Origin: Gonium pectorale
Taxonomy: Eukaryota; Chlorophyta; Chlorophyceae; Chlamydomonadales; Volvocaceae
DNA: 64,000 nt
Direction: 5' to 3'
NCBI GenBank assembly: GCA_001584585.1
Contig: LSYV01000006.1
Coordinates: 2,970,868 to 3,034,867, forward strand
The translations under genes were made by a program, and so were the position numbers. Below are positions 25,301 through 36,681 of the stretch, one piece after another. The notes under the pieces were generated by a model, which did no database searches, was not told the DNA's origin, and saw only the letters and a program-made list of their open reading frames with translations. The first letter of the stretch is position 1, and every line of letters begins with the position of its first letter.

Positions 25301-25871
25301 CTGCTGTCCCCTGCAGCTACTCTGAGCAGCTGAACAAGTGGATGGAGGTGGGCAACAGCGGCATGTTCCGCCCGGAGATGCTGCGACCCATGGGTCTGCC
25401 CGAGGACGTCAACGTCATCGCCTGGGGCCTCTCCCTGGAGCGCCCCACCATGATCCTGTACGGCATCGACAACATCCGCGACCTGTTCGGGCACAAGGTG
25501 CGGGGCGGGGCGCCATGCTGTCCCGGAAGTGCCCGGTGTCCGTAGGGTTGGGGTGGTAGACGACAACCCGCCACCCATCCGGGGCTCATGCGAGCGGCAT
25601 GGCCACGCCAATCACCCTCGCTTGAACCCTCGCATCGCATTATCCCTCGCAGGACGCTGCCCCTCTCCTCGCCTCCGCACCGCTGCTGCCGATGCGTACC
25701 CGACGACAGGGCACGACGCGACACGCGCGGAACCCGCAAATCTTTGGCTGCGTTTGGGGCGGGATCACGCGTCTCACCCCCTCCGCCCCTGCGCGCTCCC
25801 CCTTCCTCCTCCCCCCGCAGGTCAGCCTCTCCATGGTGCGCAAGAACCCCATCTGCCGCCTGGGCCTCTGA
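19345..25871 (+). CDS. FARSA: Phenylalanyl-tRNA synthetase alpha subunit (cytosolic type)
   Basis: The catalytic alpha subunit of the alpha2-beta2 enzyme that charges tRNA-Phe; 500 residues, close to the human FARSA length. Exons: 19345-19497, 19898-20023, 20536-20640, 21501-21616, 21947-22039, 22375-22465, 22896-22957, 23394-23544, 23793-23941, 24249-24334, 24608-24663, 25001-25083, 25317-25497, 25821-25871. The N-terminal winged-helix DNA-binding-like region begins [16 protein letters not shown] and contains [11 protein letters not shown]. The class II catalytic core follows: [36 protein letters not shown] (motif 1 region), [20 protein letters not shown] (motif 2) and [10 protein letters not shown] (motif 3), ending [10 protein letters not shown]. 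No transit peptide precedes the N-terminus, which fits a cytosolic enzyme. All phases agree. Introns are GC-rich and contain several simple repeats. The beta subunit is not in the window. Confidence 0.97.
20099..20146 (+). repeat. G-run tract in a PheRS intron (possible G-quadruplex)
   Basis: Nine or more GGGG runs separated by single A or C bases lie on the coding strand about 75 bases after an exon-intron junction. In pre-mRNA such a tract could fold into a G-quadruplex; this is inference. Confidence 0.75.
22493..22582. repeat. Two-copy direct repeat, period about 49 bp
   Basis: A GC-rich block starting GCGCGGGGCGGAGCGGGC appears twice in tandem, the second copy beginning at 22542, with one base change and a difference in G-run length. 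It lies in a PheRS intron. Confidence 0.85.
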
Positions 25872-26253
25872 GAGCGCCGCGGCCGCAGAAGCGGCGCAGG
25901 CGGGCGGCGCAGCTGTGGGAGAGGGGGGAATGGGAGCTGCGCGTGGGGCCTCACAGAGCGGAGCACACGCGCTCAACGAGGCGGCCCGTCGTGCCCCCTT
26001 GGTGCGGTGGAGGGGGATGCGGGTGCGGGTGCGGATGCGGCCCCATCCTCGCGGCGTGGAAGCGAAGCAGGCCGGCAGACACTCCCCGGTGGGCATCAAG
26101 AGCCTGCGGGATGGGAGGTGGACTTCGGTTGCTCAAGGCAGTGGGTACATGGCAGTTCTGGCTGGAGCGTGTGGCGGGGGCTGCCGGTGCGGCCACAGTC
26201 ATGGAATTGGTGGAGTGGACGCGGCGCGGTCTGATGAGTCGTCGGGGTGCCAC

Positions 26254-26258
26254 TGTAA
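26254..26258 (+). terminator. Putative TGTAA poly(A) signal of PheRS alpha
   Basis: TGTAA about 380 bases after the stop codon. A second copy lies at 26603-26607. Either may be used, or neither. Confidence 0.35.
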
Positions 26259-28281
26259 CGGCACGAGCGCTTGACCGAGGCCACCGCAACGGAAGAGGCG
26301 GCGAGCGAGGAACCCCGTGGCTATGACTACGGCTTACGGGGTCGGTCACCGAGGTGTCCGAGGTGTCATGCGCGGGTCAGGGATAGCTGCATACCCGCTT
26401 AGTATACGTGCGAGTGTTGAGAGTATCGGACTGCGGATGGCGGGGTCCTGGTGGCTGGCTTGCTGGCGGGTGTGCTGCCGCCGGCGGGGGGGGGGGCGGG
26501 GCCGCCGGAAGATGCGAAGTTGATTTGGTTTGCGTGGGCATCACCGTCGGAGCATGGGCAGAGCAACATGCTCCTGGCGCGCTGGCAAGTGCAGTTCTGT
26601 CCTGTAACGGATCATGAAAAGATGCTGCCTCGTGCGCTTGGAGCGAGTGAACTGCCTATCCGCCTGACAGACATATCAGGCCCATGCGTGACCCACGGTT
26701 CACGGCATGCCGCACTTGTGTGCGTGCTTTTGAGTCAGGCTGCTGCCTGCTGGCCCCCGCGCGAAGATGGAGCCATGACCTCCTCCACCCACTCCGGGCG
26801 CAGCCCACCCGGCTTCTGAAGAGTGCAGTGTAAGGGGGAGGGGCCGAAGGAGCCGCGGTGTGGGCCCCGGGGCACTGTGACTGCAGCAACGCAGTACCGG
26901 TGAGGATTATTGCCCATCCGGCGACTGGTACAACAACGCCGGCGCGTTATACAGCACGCAGCCGCAGCCTGCCGTTGCACCCGCCCCGCCCGCACCATGC
27001 TGGGATGCGCCAACCGCCAAGGGCGACGTGTCAGGTTGCAGCAGGCCAGGGTTGGCGGCCGCAGCAGCTGTCACATCATGGCGGCGACCCCTGCCTTGCC
27101 ACCAGTACGGGTATGCCACTAATTCACTGCAGCGACAGACGCAGAGCCAGCACGAGTCCGCATCAACGGGAGGATTACTTTCCCCCAGAGCCCGCACCAG
27201 CACGCCGCAACCGTCGCTAGCGCTGCACCGCCGACACCACGCCGGCACCGGCGTCGCAGCCTGGGAACAGCCAGATCGCAAAGATCGCAATCCACGGCGC
27301 GGCCCCCACCTGGAGCGGCGAGCGCATTCGGGCTCGCATTGACCATGCCGGGTAACACCAGCAAAGGTTGCTACTGCGAAGTGGCTCCAACTGCTCGGGA
27401 GTACACCTCAGGTCCCTCCACAGCCACCGTGCCCGGCCAGCGGGGCCTTTACATGTGCTCTGGCAGCACAAAGCTCGCGGCAACCAGCGCCAAGAAACAC
27501 CCAAGGCGGAAGCACAGCCCCTACTGCCTTCAGCGCCGCGCAATCACAGAAAAAAAAACAGCAGGGTCGATCCCGCAAACATTGTCTTCAAGACCATCGA
27601 ACCCGTGGAGGGAGGGGCAGGGTCTGAGCTTGCGCCGCGGACGTGTAAAGCCGCGGGGAAAGCCCAGAGCCTCCGGGGCGCGCCACGCGGGTCGCTGCGT
27701 TGCAAGAAGGTCGGACACGGTGGCCGCCGGACGCCAGCAGCCGTATCAATTCTTGGTTGGGGCATCGCATGCCTTCCCAACGCACGATGCCTATCGGGTC
27801 TGTGGTGAGGACGTGAGCAGAAGCGAGGCGGAAATGGAACAGAGATGCGGCGCGTTAGCCGCCAGTTTCATGCACTTGAACAGGAAACCTCGCCTGTTGT
27901 ACTACGTAACCCCTGGTTCCCGGACTAGTCAGCGTGGTCCTGGACGAAACCCTTGTGCTCGCGCGCTCCGGGACAAGGAACATGTCCAAATGTGAACGAC
28001 GCCATCACCCCTAACTCCCGATACTCTATGAAGCACTTGCTGCACATTCCTCTCCTGACCCGTGAGATGTATCAGGCTTGCTGGAAGCGCTGCGTTATGA
28101 CACGTGTACTGTAGGGTGCTCACGTCCCCGTTTCTGGTTCTCATTTTTCATGTGCGCCGCTCACGTACGGCTGCGCAGCTGTTGCCACTTGCCAGTGTAC
28201 GATCTCATCAATTGTTAACTGCACAATCCTCTTGCCGAAATACTATTTCAGAGCGGAGTAGGTCCATTTGGGTCGACCGCA

Positions 28282-28352
28282 GGTGGGGTAGAGTATGGTT
28301 TAGGATGTGGGGTAGAGGGTGGGGTGGAGTGTGGGGTGGCGTATGGGGTGGC
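28282..28352. repeat. GTGGGGT-type low-complexity tract
   Basis: GTGGGGT recurs about six times with variable spacers (TAGAG, GGAGT, GGCGTAT). It is a degenerate minisatellite, not a chlorophyte telomere repeat (TTTTAGGG). Confidence 0.7.
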
Positions 28353-28365
28353 ATCACATCAAACC

Positions 28366-28370
28366 TTACA
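28366..28370 (-). terminator. Putative TGTAA poly(A) signal (minus) of the RRM gene
   Basis: TTACA on the plus strand, which reads TGTAA on the minus strand, about 790 bases beyond the stop of the triple-RRM gene. The distance is long, so this is weak. Confidence 0.25.
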
Positions 28371-29155
28371 CAATTTGATAGACTACCTGTCCGTTACGTC
28401 AAAGCGTCCGACCAGATAAGACTACTAGGGGAACAGGTGAAAAGACCGAGGTACGAGGGATTAGACATCCACACCCACCTAGCATAATACGAACACCACT
28501 AATGCCACCTCCTTTATCACCTCATCACAACACGATCTGTATGTACAACGAAGCGGTGCCAGGATATGCACGCAGCTTCAGCTCTCCAAGACTAACCCTA
28601 CATTCGCTCTTGGGCATTCCATTTTGTACGAATCAGGATAATAACTATATGAGCAGGCTCACGTACCGGCGCAAGTCTCTCGCAGGGCTTATTTAAGCCC
28701 AAACTGTGCCGTACTATACACACTATGTGTCGAGAACGAACTCGTAGGCAAGCCCTTAAGGAGGCCCTCAAAATTAAGATTAGACCCACATTTATTGGCG
28801 GTACGATAAACGGGGCCGCCATGACAAAAATCCAGGAAAACCAAAGACATGTCCGGCAATGATGCGGCGCAAACCGCCACAGCCTGCAAACCGACGGTGG
28901 AGCGACACATTACCCCGTATGAATGTGGGCTTTATTGCATCCTGGCCTCTGTTTATGCGGGCACTCTCGTTTGGTTCAGTTGAGGGGAAAAGAGAAGTGT
29001 GACCGCGTGCGTATCTCGTTGCGCGTTCGGTCACCATTCGTGCATCCGACACGAGTGAGGTTCCTTGTTATACGCGCCAACGGCTACGAGCTTTATGAGT
29101 GTACACATGCATGCACGGGCGCATCGTTCGCAGCTCTGTACGCAGGTTGTATAAT

Positions 29156-32100
29156 CTATATGCCCAGTAGGCGTTTGTACAGATCGGCCACGAGGGCCTT
29201 GGAACCCACACCGTCGCCGGCGTGAAGCGGGTGAGGCTGCGCCACGTAGGCCGGGCCGTAGGCTCCTTGCGGAGGTGCCACGCATGCCGCTGTCGGTGCA
29301 GTGGACAGCGCCTGGTTGAGGGCGATGAGCGAGGCCAGTCCCAGGTCGCCTCCGACCCGCTGGTTGCGGAGCTCCCCCGTAACCGCTGCGGCCTGAGGCA
29401 GCGGCTGAGCGCCCACGGCGCCCGCCATCGTGCTAACGGGCTCGGAAGCTGCTCCCTGGATCTGTGCCCGCAGCAGCTGCAGCAGCGCAGGGGACAGCTG
29501 TCCGTCGGCCGCAGAGGCGCCCATGCGTCGGGCCGCCTGCTGTGCGGCCCCAGCATAGGGCGGCTGCTGGCCTGACGGAGCGGGCAAGCCAGCGGCGAAC
29601 GTCTGCGTCAGGAGCTGGTGGTGCTGCAGCAGCCCAGCTCCCTGCAGCCCCAAGCCCTGGAAGGGCCCGCCACCGCCCACGGCAGATGGCGCAACCGCAC
29701 TCATGTTGCTGGCGGCGGAGGCATGCAGGTAGCTCAGGAGCTCCGCCGACGAGAGCGAGGGCGCCAGGGAGAGCGAAGACAGAATTGCCAGTCGGGCCTG
29801 CCCACCGTCAAAGGCGGCGCAATCCTGGACACCAAAGTCGCTGGCAAAGCTCTGCGTGCCCACAGCGCCGGGTACCGGCAGCGCGGACGCCGCGGCACTC
29901 AGGCCCTGCATGGGGCCCCGTTGCGCCCACGCGGCTGCCGCCGCATCCTGCTTCTCTGGCAGGTACCTTGAGGGAGGGGATCGTAACGTGGAATAGAGGC
30001 TGGTAATTAGTTACCATATCTCTGGGCTCTTAACAGTTCCAGCAATTGCGGCAGCCGTTGTCACACGCAAGGTGACTACAGCTGCACAACTTAAGCAATC
30101 CGCTCCAGTACTGTACCCTACGACAAGGGCTAACAAGCGTGTTGCGCAGCACACCGGAAGCTTCAGCCCCGCCCGACCCTACGACCTACGCACCTTCCCC
30201 CCAGCTCAGCGCTGTGGTGGTATGCGCTGAAGCTCGGGCCTTCCTGGAAACGCACGTGGCCATTGTCAAAAAGCGGGTGCGCCGCCGGATGCGTGATGGC
30301 GCGCGAGCGCTCGTCCTCGCGTCCGTTGCGGGGCCTGCGTAAACGGGGCTGGTGGTGCTAAGCTGCAAACGTAGCGGGCGCTTCGGAGCCCAAAGCTAAT
30401 GCACATTGGAAAGGCAGACTATCCTTAAGGGTGAAAAGCAACGAGATGGCTGGAGCGGCCCACGTGGAGGACCGGGCTACGGGGACTTACTCGCGGTCTC
30501 GCGGGTAGCGCACGAGGAGGGAGCGGTTGTTTTTCCAAGCGAGCACGGTTCGGTCGTTGAGAGCGGCGCGCGCGGCCGCAGCGTGCTGCGCAGGAGGGAC
30601 GCACAAGAGGCTTCAGGCCTTCACCAGGACAGCGTTTTATTAGTAGTTACGACCATGCCCATAACTCTCATCATGCCGTGCCCAAGCTTGCCCAAGAGAG
30701 AGTTAGACAGTCAGGCTACCCAGGTCTAAGCACGGATACAAACGCAAGCAACCAGTATCACTGACCTACATTTTAGGTACGCACCTGCGGCCACATGTAG
30801 TTGACAAAGGCGAAGTTGCGGACCGGGAAGAGGCGGACCGAGTCGATTGTACCGAACGGCCTGCAGCATGGGAGCGGGGCTTGGGCGGGTCAGCCTGAGT
30901 CAGATGGTCAAGATCGCTACATTTATGAACTGCGTGCACGTAACCTGTGCTTGTGCATCACGTTAAAAACATGCACGAACAGTAAAGGGTGTACGGTGCG
31001 CCGTGGTGGATGCTACAGAGCGCCTGCGGGTCCTTCAGCGCTAATGTACCGACAGGTGCACAAAGGCATCTTGATCCACGCCAGACATCTTGATCCATGC
31101 ACCAATCTAAGCGCACAGCCACGCTGCATCAGGGTCTGCATGCATACACCGCCGAAACTCACGCAAAGAGAAGCGTCACGTCCTCCTGGGTCACCTCCGA
31201 CGGGATGTTGCCGACCCACAGCCGCCGGCCAGGCCTGCCCTCGGCCATCAGCGCCGGCACAGCGCCCTCCCAGTCGTCACGACGGCCATCGCCGACGGCG
31301 CCGCTGTGAGCGACTGATAAGCCGAGCGAGGGGTCGGCTGTGGACGGTACGACTCCATCGCGCTGCGCAAGAGGCTGAGCCGGGAGCTGCGCGCTGTGCT
31401 GCGGCAACGCCGCACACCCAGACGTTGAGGTGACGCGGTGCTTGTAGCGCATGTGCAGGGGCTTGTTGCCCGTGACCGCCGGGATGACCTGGCCCTCCAG
31501 CACCGTCTTGGCGGCGACGGCACTCTGCAGGGAGGGCGCATGCAGGGCGACCGCGGAGTGTCGAGCACATGTCGTGGGTGCAGGATGACGTTCAATCAGC
31601 AACCCCATTCCTCAAGTCGCCTGGTGCAATACTGTGTAAAGGGAGGCCAGCTGTTCAGGTACACAGACAGGCAGGCCTGATAGCTATCCCCACCTGGACT
31701 TCAGTGTAGTTGACGAATGCATAATGCAAACCCGGGAAGACCCGGACCGACTCCACGACGCCGAATGGGCTGCAAGCAAGTACAAGGTAGGGCGGTGCGT
31801 CCGCTCATGAGCGCATTACGGTCTTACTCTCAATGTTATAACACGCATACACGGCTGATGCAACGTCACCGCCTTATCACAAGGTAGGCGTGCCGCAGTG
31901 TATGCGCGATACGGCCAAGATAGAAAGGCGCGCTTTGACTGTCTCAGCCCAGGAAGCGCGCCCCACTCACGAGAACGTCAGCATCAGCGCCGGCTGATCA
32001 ACGTTCTGCACGACGTACGCGAGGAACAGGTGCCGGGAGGGAGTGCCGTCGTTGCCGCCGCGCACGTGGACGTGGCCAGCGTCGCACGCCTGGACGTTGT

Positions 32101-33210
32101 CGCTGTCGCTCCCGCCGCTGGCCGCCGCCTCGAGCAGCTTGGCGTGATTGGTGGCGAGCGGCTGGGCGCCTCCAATGGCAGTGATAGGCACCGGGAGGCC
32201 AAGCGCGCGAAAACTCGTCATCAGCGCCATGAGGTCGCAGTTGCTCTGGACGGTGTCCTCGGCCTGCCGCACGCCTGCCAGGCTGTAGCGGATGTCGGCG
32301 CTCGGGACCTGTGCAGCAGCCACCTGCGGCGCCTGCTGCGGCTCAGCCGGGATGAGCTGCACCATGAAGGGCAGGCTGCCCGTGACGCATGGCAGCGCCT
32401 GGCCCTCCAGAGCCGTCTTTGCTGCCGCCGCGTGCTGCAGGACAGGAAACGAAACATAAAATCCTCCCGATGTACCATTGCCCCTAGGCAATCCCGTGAC
32501 GACCCATTCAATACCAGCAAAGCTATGCATCAGAAACTCCACGCACTGTGCGAACCTGAGGAGTCAGGTAGGCGGCAAGCGCAACGCCAGCTTCGGGGAA
32601 GACGAGCACAGACTTCAGAGGTCCAAACCACCTGGGTCAACGGGCAAGGCAGGCCGGAAGAAGTACGTGAGGCAGATGATGTGGGTCGATTCGCGATGTG
32701 GGTCTGAAGCGGGAATGTAACATTCACGCTGATGGCCATAGTTGCCTGTCTTGGGAGCATCTTTGGTGTTCTTGCGGGCTGCCACAACGGGCACGGTCTC
32801 CCGAAAAGTACAACAGGTGAGGACGCTAGTGACCAAACACCAGCGAAGTGCCTACTCTCTGCGTAAACCCTTTGCGGAGACAGCGCAGCTCACCTCAGCA
32901 GTTGCTCCAGCGCCTGCTGGTCTGCGTCCGCGCCGATGTTCCCAAGCTGAAGATGGCGAGCAGAGCTGTCCACTGGAATGCCCTTGACTGTTGGAAACTC
33001 CCCGCAGTCGTCCCTGTCGATATCGGCGACATACTTGATGTCTCCGCCGTCGCTGCTCACGCAGCTGGTGTTGCTGCCGCTGGCTCCGCCGCACTCGCTA
33101 CTGACGCGGGGTACGCTCCAGTTGCCGTGGCTACTCACACGCGGACCGACGTCGGAAACCTCCGTGCCCGGGGACGTCTGGTTAACGTCGACACCCCGCA
33201 GCCCTTTCAT
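29156..33210 (-). CDS. Triple-RRM RNA-binding protein (FPA/Spen-like RRMs)
   Basis: A 758-residue RNA-binding protein with three RRMs, resembling plant FPA and Spen proteins in RRM style but without a visible SPOC domain. Exons on the minus strand: 33210-32894, 32631-32556, 32434-31971, 31769-31694, 31524-31163, 30860-30785, 30585-30491, 29966-29156. RRM1 (about 95-165): HLQLGNI, WFGPLKSVLVF, AKTALEGQ. RRM2 (about 265-340): HLFLAYV, PFGVVESVRVF, GLHYAFVNY, AKTVLEGQ. RRM3 (about 412-488): RLWVGNI, PFGTIDSVRLF, RNFAFVNY. In every RRM the middle is encoded by one 76-nt exon. The C-terminal ~270 residues are Ala/Gln/Leu/Gly-rich and probably disordered. The start at 33210 follows GCCGCC, a strong algal initiation context; the same frame stays open some 65 bases upstream to a stop, so an upstream exon cannot be excluded. 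A nuclear or cytoplasmic role in RNA processing is inferred. Confidence 0.86.
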
Positions 33211-34267
33211 GGCGGCTCGATTTCCCTGCAAGTCATCGAGACATGTGTTGAAGGTGGAGCCCTACTGTAGGGCAAAGTGGCCGATTATCACATTATGCTT
33301 TACATGTTAGGTTTCGTTTAAAGAATTGAGCTGTAAAAGCAGCAAAGGCTGTGGGATGCCTTATTCAGTGCAATTGTACTTGCAACTGTTCTTGCGCTCG
33401 CAACGCGTGTCCTTGAGTTCTAAAGCGCACCAACCGTCGAAAATATCCCGGGTCTATCCTCCTCGCCAGCGCGTGGTCAGACATAGCCGCAACACGGACA
33501 ATATTAGAAGCCATATGTGCATCCCATTTGCCGAACGGAAAGCGCACGGCACCTGTCTTAGGCGAGATGCCAAGAGTTGAGCTCCGCTAGGTCTCTAGCA
33601 GCGTAAATCTTCCCTGTGGATGTAATCGCAAGGTCCGCAGTCAGGACAAGTCGTTTGCCCAAGGTGGTGAAGCCGGAGGACAGTGAATCTGGAAGGAACA
33701 CGGGTCGCATGTAATAATCCTAACAGAAGTTGTGTAGCCGCGCACTGCGCCCCCCGAACGGGAGGACGAGGCAAAGTCGGCAAGTCTGACCGTGTGACGA
33801 GGATCCCACCTGCTGCATATATATTGGAATATTTAGTACCAAGCGCCCCACGTTTGTGCATAGGCTGGAATGCGCGGGGGCATACGAGCGACACAGAAAT
33901 TTCGCCGTGTCTTCGTACAACGACATGGTGCACGGCAAGCCTCCTCGTCGCTTACAACAGCGCCTCAGTTTACCGACTTCGGGTACGGCCATGAGAGGGC
34001 TTTTGAAGAGCGGGTTTGGGGAGGGGAAACACGGCTGGCGTTACGGTCTCATGGCCCGTCACCCCCTGTGCGCAACGTGGCTGACCCGCTCCCCCCCCCC
34101 CAACGCGTGTCATCTATCACAAGTCATTATTCGCGAACGGTGCGCCTGTAATGATGACTTGACAAGCAGCCGGTCCGCCCTACAACGCGACACTAATTGT
34201 GTTGACCGCTTGCATCCATGAAGCGTTGCACAAGATACGGAAACACCGCTTGCATGTGACACTGGCT
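33211..34267. other. Intergenic: RRM gene promoter and RibF 3' region
   Basis: Both flanking genes are on the minus strand, so this holds the upstream region of the RRM gene and the 3' UTR of the FAD synthetase gene. No coding frame or repeat is supported. Confidence 0.5.
33952..33956 (-). terminator. Putative TGTAA poly(A) signal (minus) of the RibF gene
   Basis: TTACA on the plus strand, about 310 bases beyond the stop of the FAD synthetase gene. A further copy is at 33300-33304. Confidence 0.35.
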
Positions 34268-36681
34268 TTACTCGCACGCGTCAAAGTCCACCAGGAGGAG
34301 ATAGCCCTTGCTTGCAACGCGCTCCACAACCGCGCCGCTGCCGGCCAGCTGTACACGCATACCTGCGTCGCCCAGCACGACCATAGCACAGACCGGGCCG
34401 AGCAGGGAGCCGGCAGACGAGGCACCGTCCACTGCCCCGGTCACAGCCAACTCCGCGCCCGCCGACCTCAAATCGCCTAAGCCAGATGGCAGCGCCTCCT
34501 CACATCCGCCGCCACAGGCATCTGCCGGCAGTACCCGTACGAGCGCCCGGTACTGGCCGTTGGCTGGCGGCTGGTTCTGGTACGCGCTGTACGGAACCAA
34601 GAGGGCGCTGGCCGACTCGCAGCCGCCGCCGTCGCCGTTCCATGATGTGCTGTCGTTGCCACCGTGGTCGCTCCCAACCCTTGCCGCTGCAGCTTCCGCC
34701 AGCTCTCCCTCCCCTAGCCGGCACACGAGGCGGTACTTGCGCCCCAGGAGGCCCTCCACCGCCTCGACGCGGCCGCTGGCCAGGAGCTCCCGGATCTGTT
34801 GCGCGTGTGGCGGGCAGGGTAAGGCGCAAACAAGCCGGCGATGGGGAGGCCCCAGACTGAAAGTTTTCCGTCAATGTGGAATGCATGCAACGGCGCACAA
34901 ACCCGAGATCCCGCAGCTCACCCGCGACGAGGAGACGCGCTCGCAGCCGCCACCGTCTCCACCACCGCCGGCACTGCATGCGGCCACGGCCGCACGCGGT
35001 GGCACCTCCACGTCCAGGTCGGTGCTCGCGTCCCCCGCGAACGCCTGCCCGCCAGCGGGGAGCCTGCTCGGGAAACATTTCGCCGGGAGCTGGCCGCTGC
35101 CGCTGCTGCCATCGTTGCCGCCGATGACGGGCTCGCCAGCTGCAAAGGCGCTGTCTGTAGCAGATGTAAGCATGCCGCTGTCGAAGTCATTGTCATTGTC
35201 AGGCAGCATGACCAAATCCACAATCCGGACGCGCATGCCGTACTTGTGGCCCAGCCGTAGCAGCGCGTCGGCGTCGCCCGCGGCCTTGAAACCTGAAACA
35301 TTATGGAATATTCACGGTATGAACAGTGCGGCCTGAAGTTCACCCTTTGTCCAGCGATCATACAAGGACAGCGTGTCCTGCAGGTAAGGATGCACCTGCT
35401 GCAGTGCTCAGGAGCGCACCGCTCGCGCGTTGTCTTGCAACCTGGGCCATCATGTGTTGCCTGCTTCAGACCAACGCATCGGCTCAAAGCATGCCCATAT
35501 TGCCGAGGTGAAACCCCACCCGGCCGATGCGCTTTCGACCCACCGAAGCGGTAGTTGCGTCCCGCCACGACGCCCGCGGCGCCCAGGTCCCTCGCCAGCA
35601 GGGCCACGAACTCCTCCGGGGACATGCCGCGGATGAGGGAGAAGGGAAGCGTCCGTAGCCGCGGCGGCAGAGGCTCCACGGCCGTCGTGCTGCCGCTTCC
35701 ATTGGCGTGGGCTTGACACGCAGCCGACCAGCCGGCCAGCACGCGCCAGCGGTCCTGGGGGGCCGTCAAGGGCAGGCGATCCGGCCATCCCAGCACAGCA
35801 GCCATTCCGCTGAAGGATAACAAGACAGCGTCGCCCTCCGTGCCATCGCAGCACCCGCCGTCGCTGCCGCCGAGCGCTGCAGCCCCTTGCCGCGAGGCGA
35901 GGGCGCTCCTGCCATCGCCGTCGCTGCAATGGCTGCCGTTGCTGCTGGCGCTGCTGGCGCTGCTGGCGCTGCTGGCCCCATTCGACTCTGGAAGCTGGTT
36001 GTCCGTGCAGGCGGCGGCGGCGACAGCGGGCGACCGTGACGCGGCCAGCTCCCGGGCCAAGTTTGCCGCCGCAACTGCCAGCGCCTGGTGGCCCCGGTGT
36101 AGCGCATCAAACTTCCCCAGCGCCACGACAGAACCTAGAAGAGAAGGCATATGGGTCAGGTTATTGGGTCTAAACGGGATAGACCACACGGGTTTGCTGG
36201 AGTGGTAGCCTTAACACAGCCCGCAGGGGTTTGGCGCGAACCCAAGGACCTCACCTGACCGCCGCAACGGTGTGCGCCAGTTGCTTGGCGTGGTGTCCTC
36301 CACTAGGGGTTGCCGGGCCTGTAGATTGCTGGGTGGTCGCTGCTGGACAGCCGGAGCTGCGCCACCCGGCCCAAGGCTGTCCGCAGCCTGGGAGCTGCCC
36401 TCACAGCTCGTGGTGCTGCACGGCGCCACTCGACACCAGACCCCGCTGACGTCGTATCTGCGGTGTCGTTGGGGGCAGGGAGCCCCGCCGCACGCAGTCC
36501 CCCGGGTGGGAACCTCGTGTGGCTGTGAGGAAGGGACCAACGGCCGTGGCGCAGCCGAACAGGCCGGCGGGGTTGGAGGGCTTCCACGCCTTGTGGGACT
36601 TGCCAAGCTGCCAATCCACGGCACAGCTCCGTTGCACGGAGCTAGCCTCGGCTGGGACCTCGGCTTAGGCAGGGTGGACAT
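34268..36681 (-). CDS. RIBF: FAD synthetase, RibF-type FMN adenylyltransferase
   Basis: Transfers AMP from ATP to FMN to make FAD; the plant RibF homologues are plastid enzymes. 638 residues in four exons on the minus strand: 36681-36255, 36134-35544, 35292-34922, 34795-34268. Residues 1-142 are Ser/Pro/Arg-rich with few acidic residues, as in a plastid transit peptide. The nucleotidyltransferase core starts SVVALGKFDALHRGHQAL, with the ATP-binding G-x-FD-x-x-H-x-GH pattern. Then come LLSFSG, FSLIRGMSPEEFVALLARDL and GVVAGRNYRFG, followed by GFKAAGDADALL and the late motif SSSRIRELLASGRVEAVEGL, rebuilt across an intron. The riboflavin-kinase domain of bacterial RibF is not evident; the C-terminal ~165 residues have only LGRKYRLVCRLGEG-like resemblance to it. 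Poly-Ser/Ala/Asn and Asp/Asn-rich insertions lengthen the core. Confidence 0.9.

Larger units (their letters stand above)
25872..29155. other. Long region without a supported gene
   Basis: The left part should be the PheRS 3' UTR (TGTAA at 26254 and again at 26603). The right part lies downstream of the triple-RRM gene. Minus-strand open stretches around 26740-27540 contain short runs that look protein-like (for example VAYPYWWQGRGRR) but have no start, no recognisable domain and no convincing splicing. A G/T-rich low-complexity patch is at 28282-28352. From about 28000 the sequence is less GC-rich. Confidence 0.45.

Noticed and set aside
28282..28352. Telomere-like G/T-rich tract
   Set aside because: The unit is GTGGGGT with irregular spacers, not the chlorophyte telomere repeat, and it lies deep inside ordinary sequence.
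34308..35336. Plus-strand open frame of about 340 codons
   Set aside because: It is the shadow of the RibF exons; composition is Ser/Pro/Ala without any motif.
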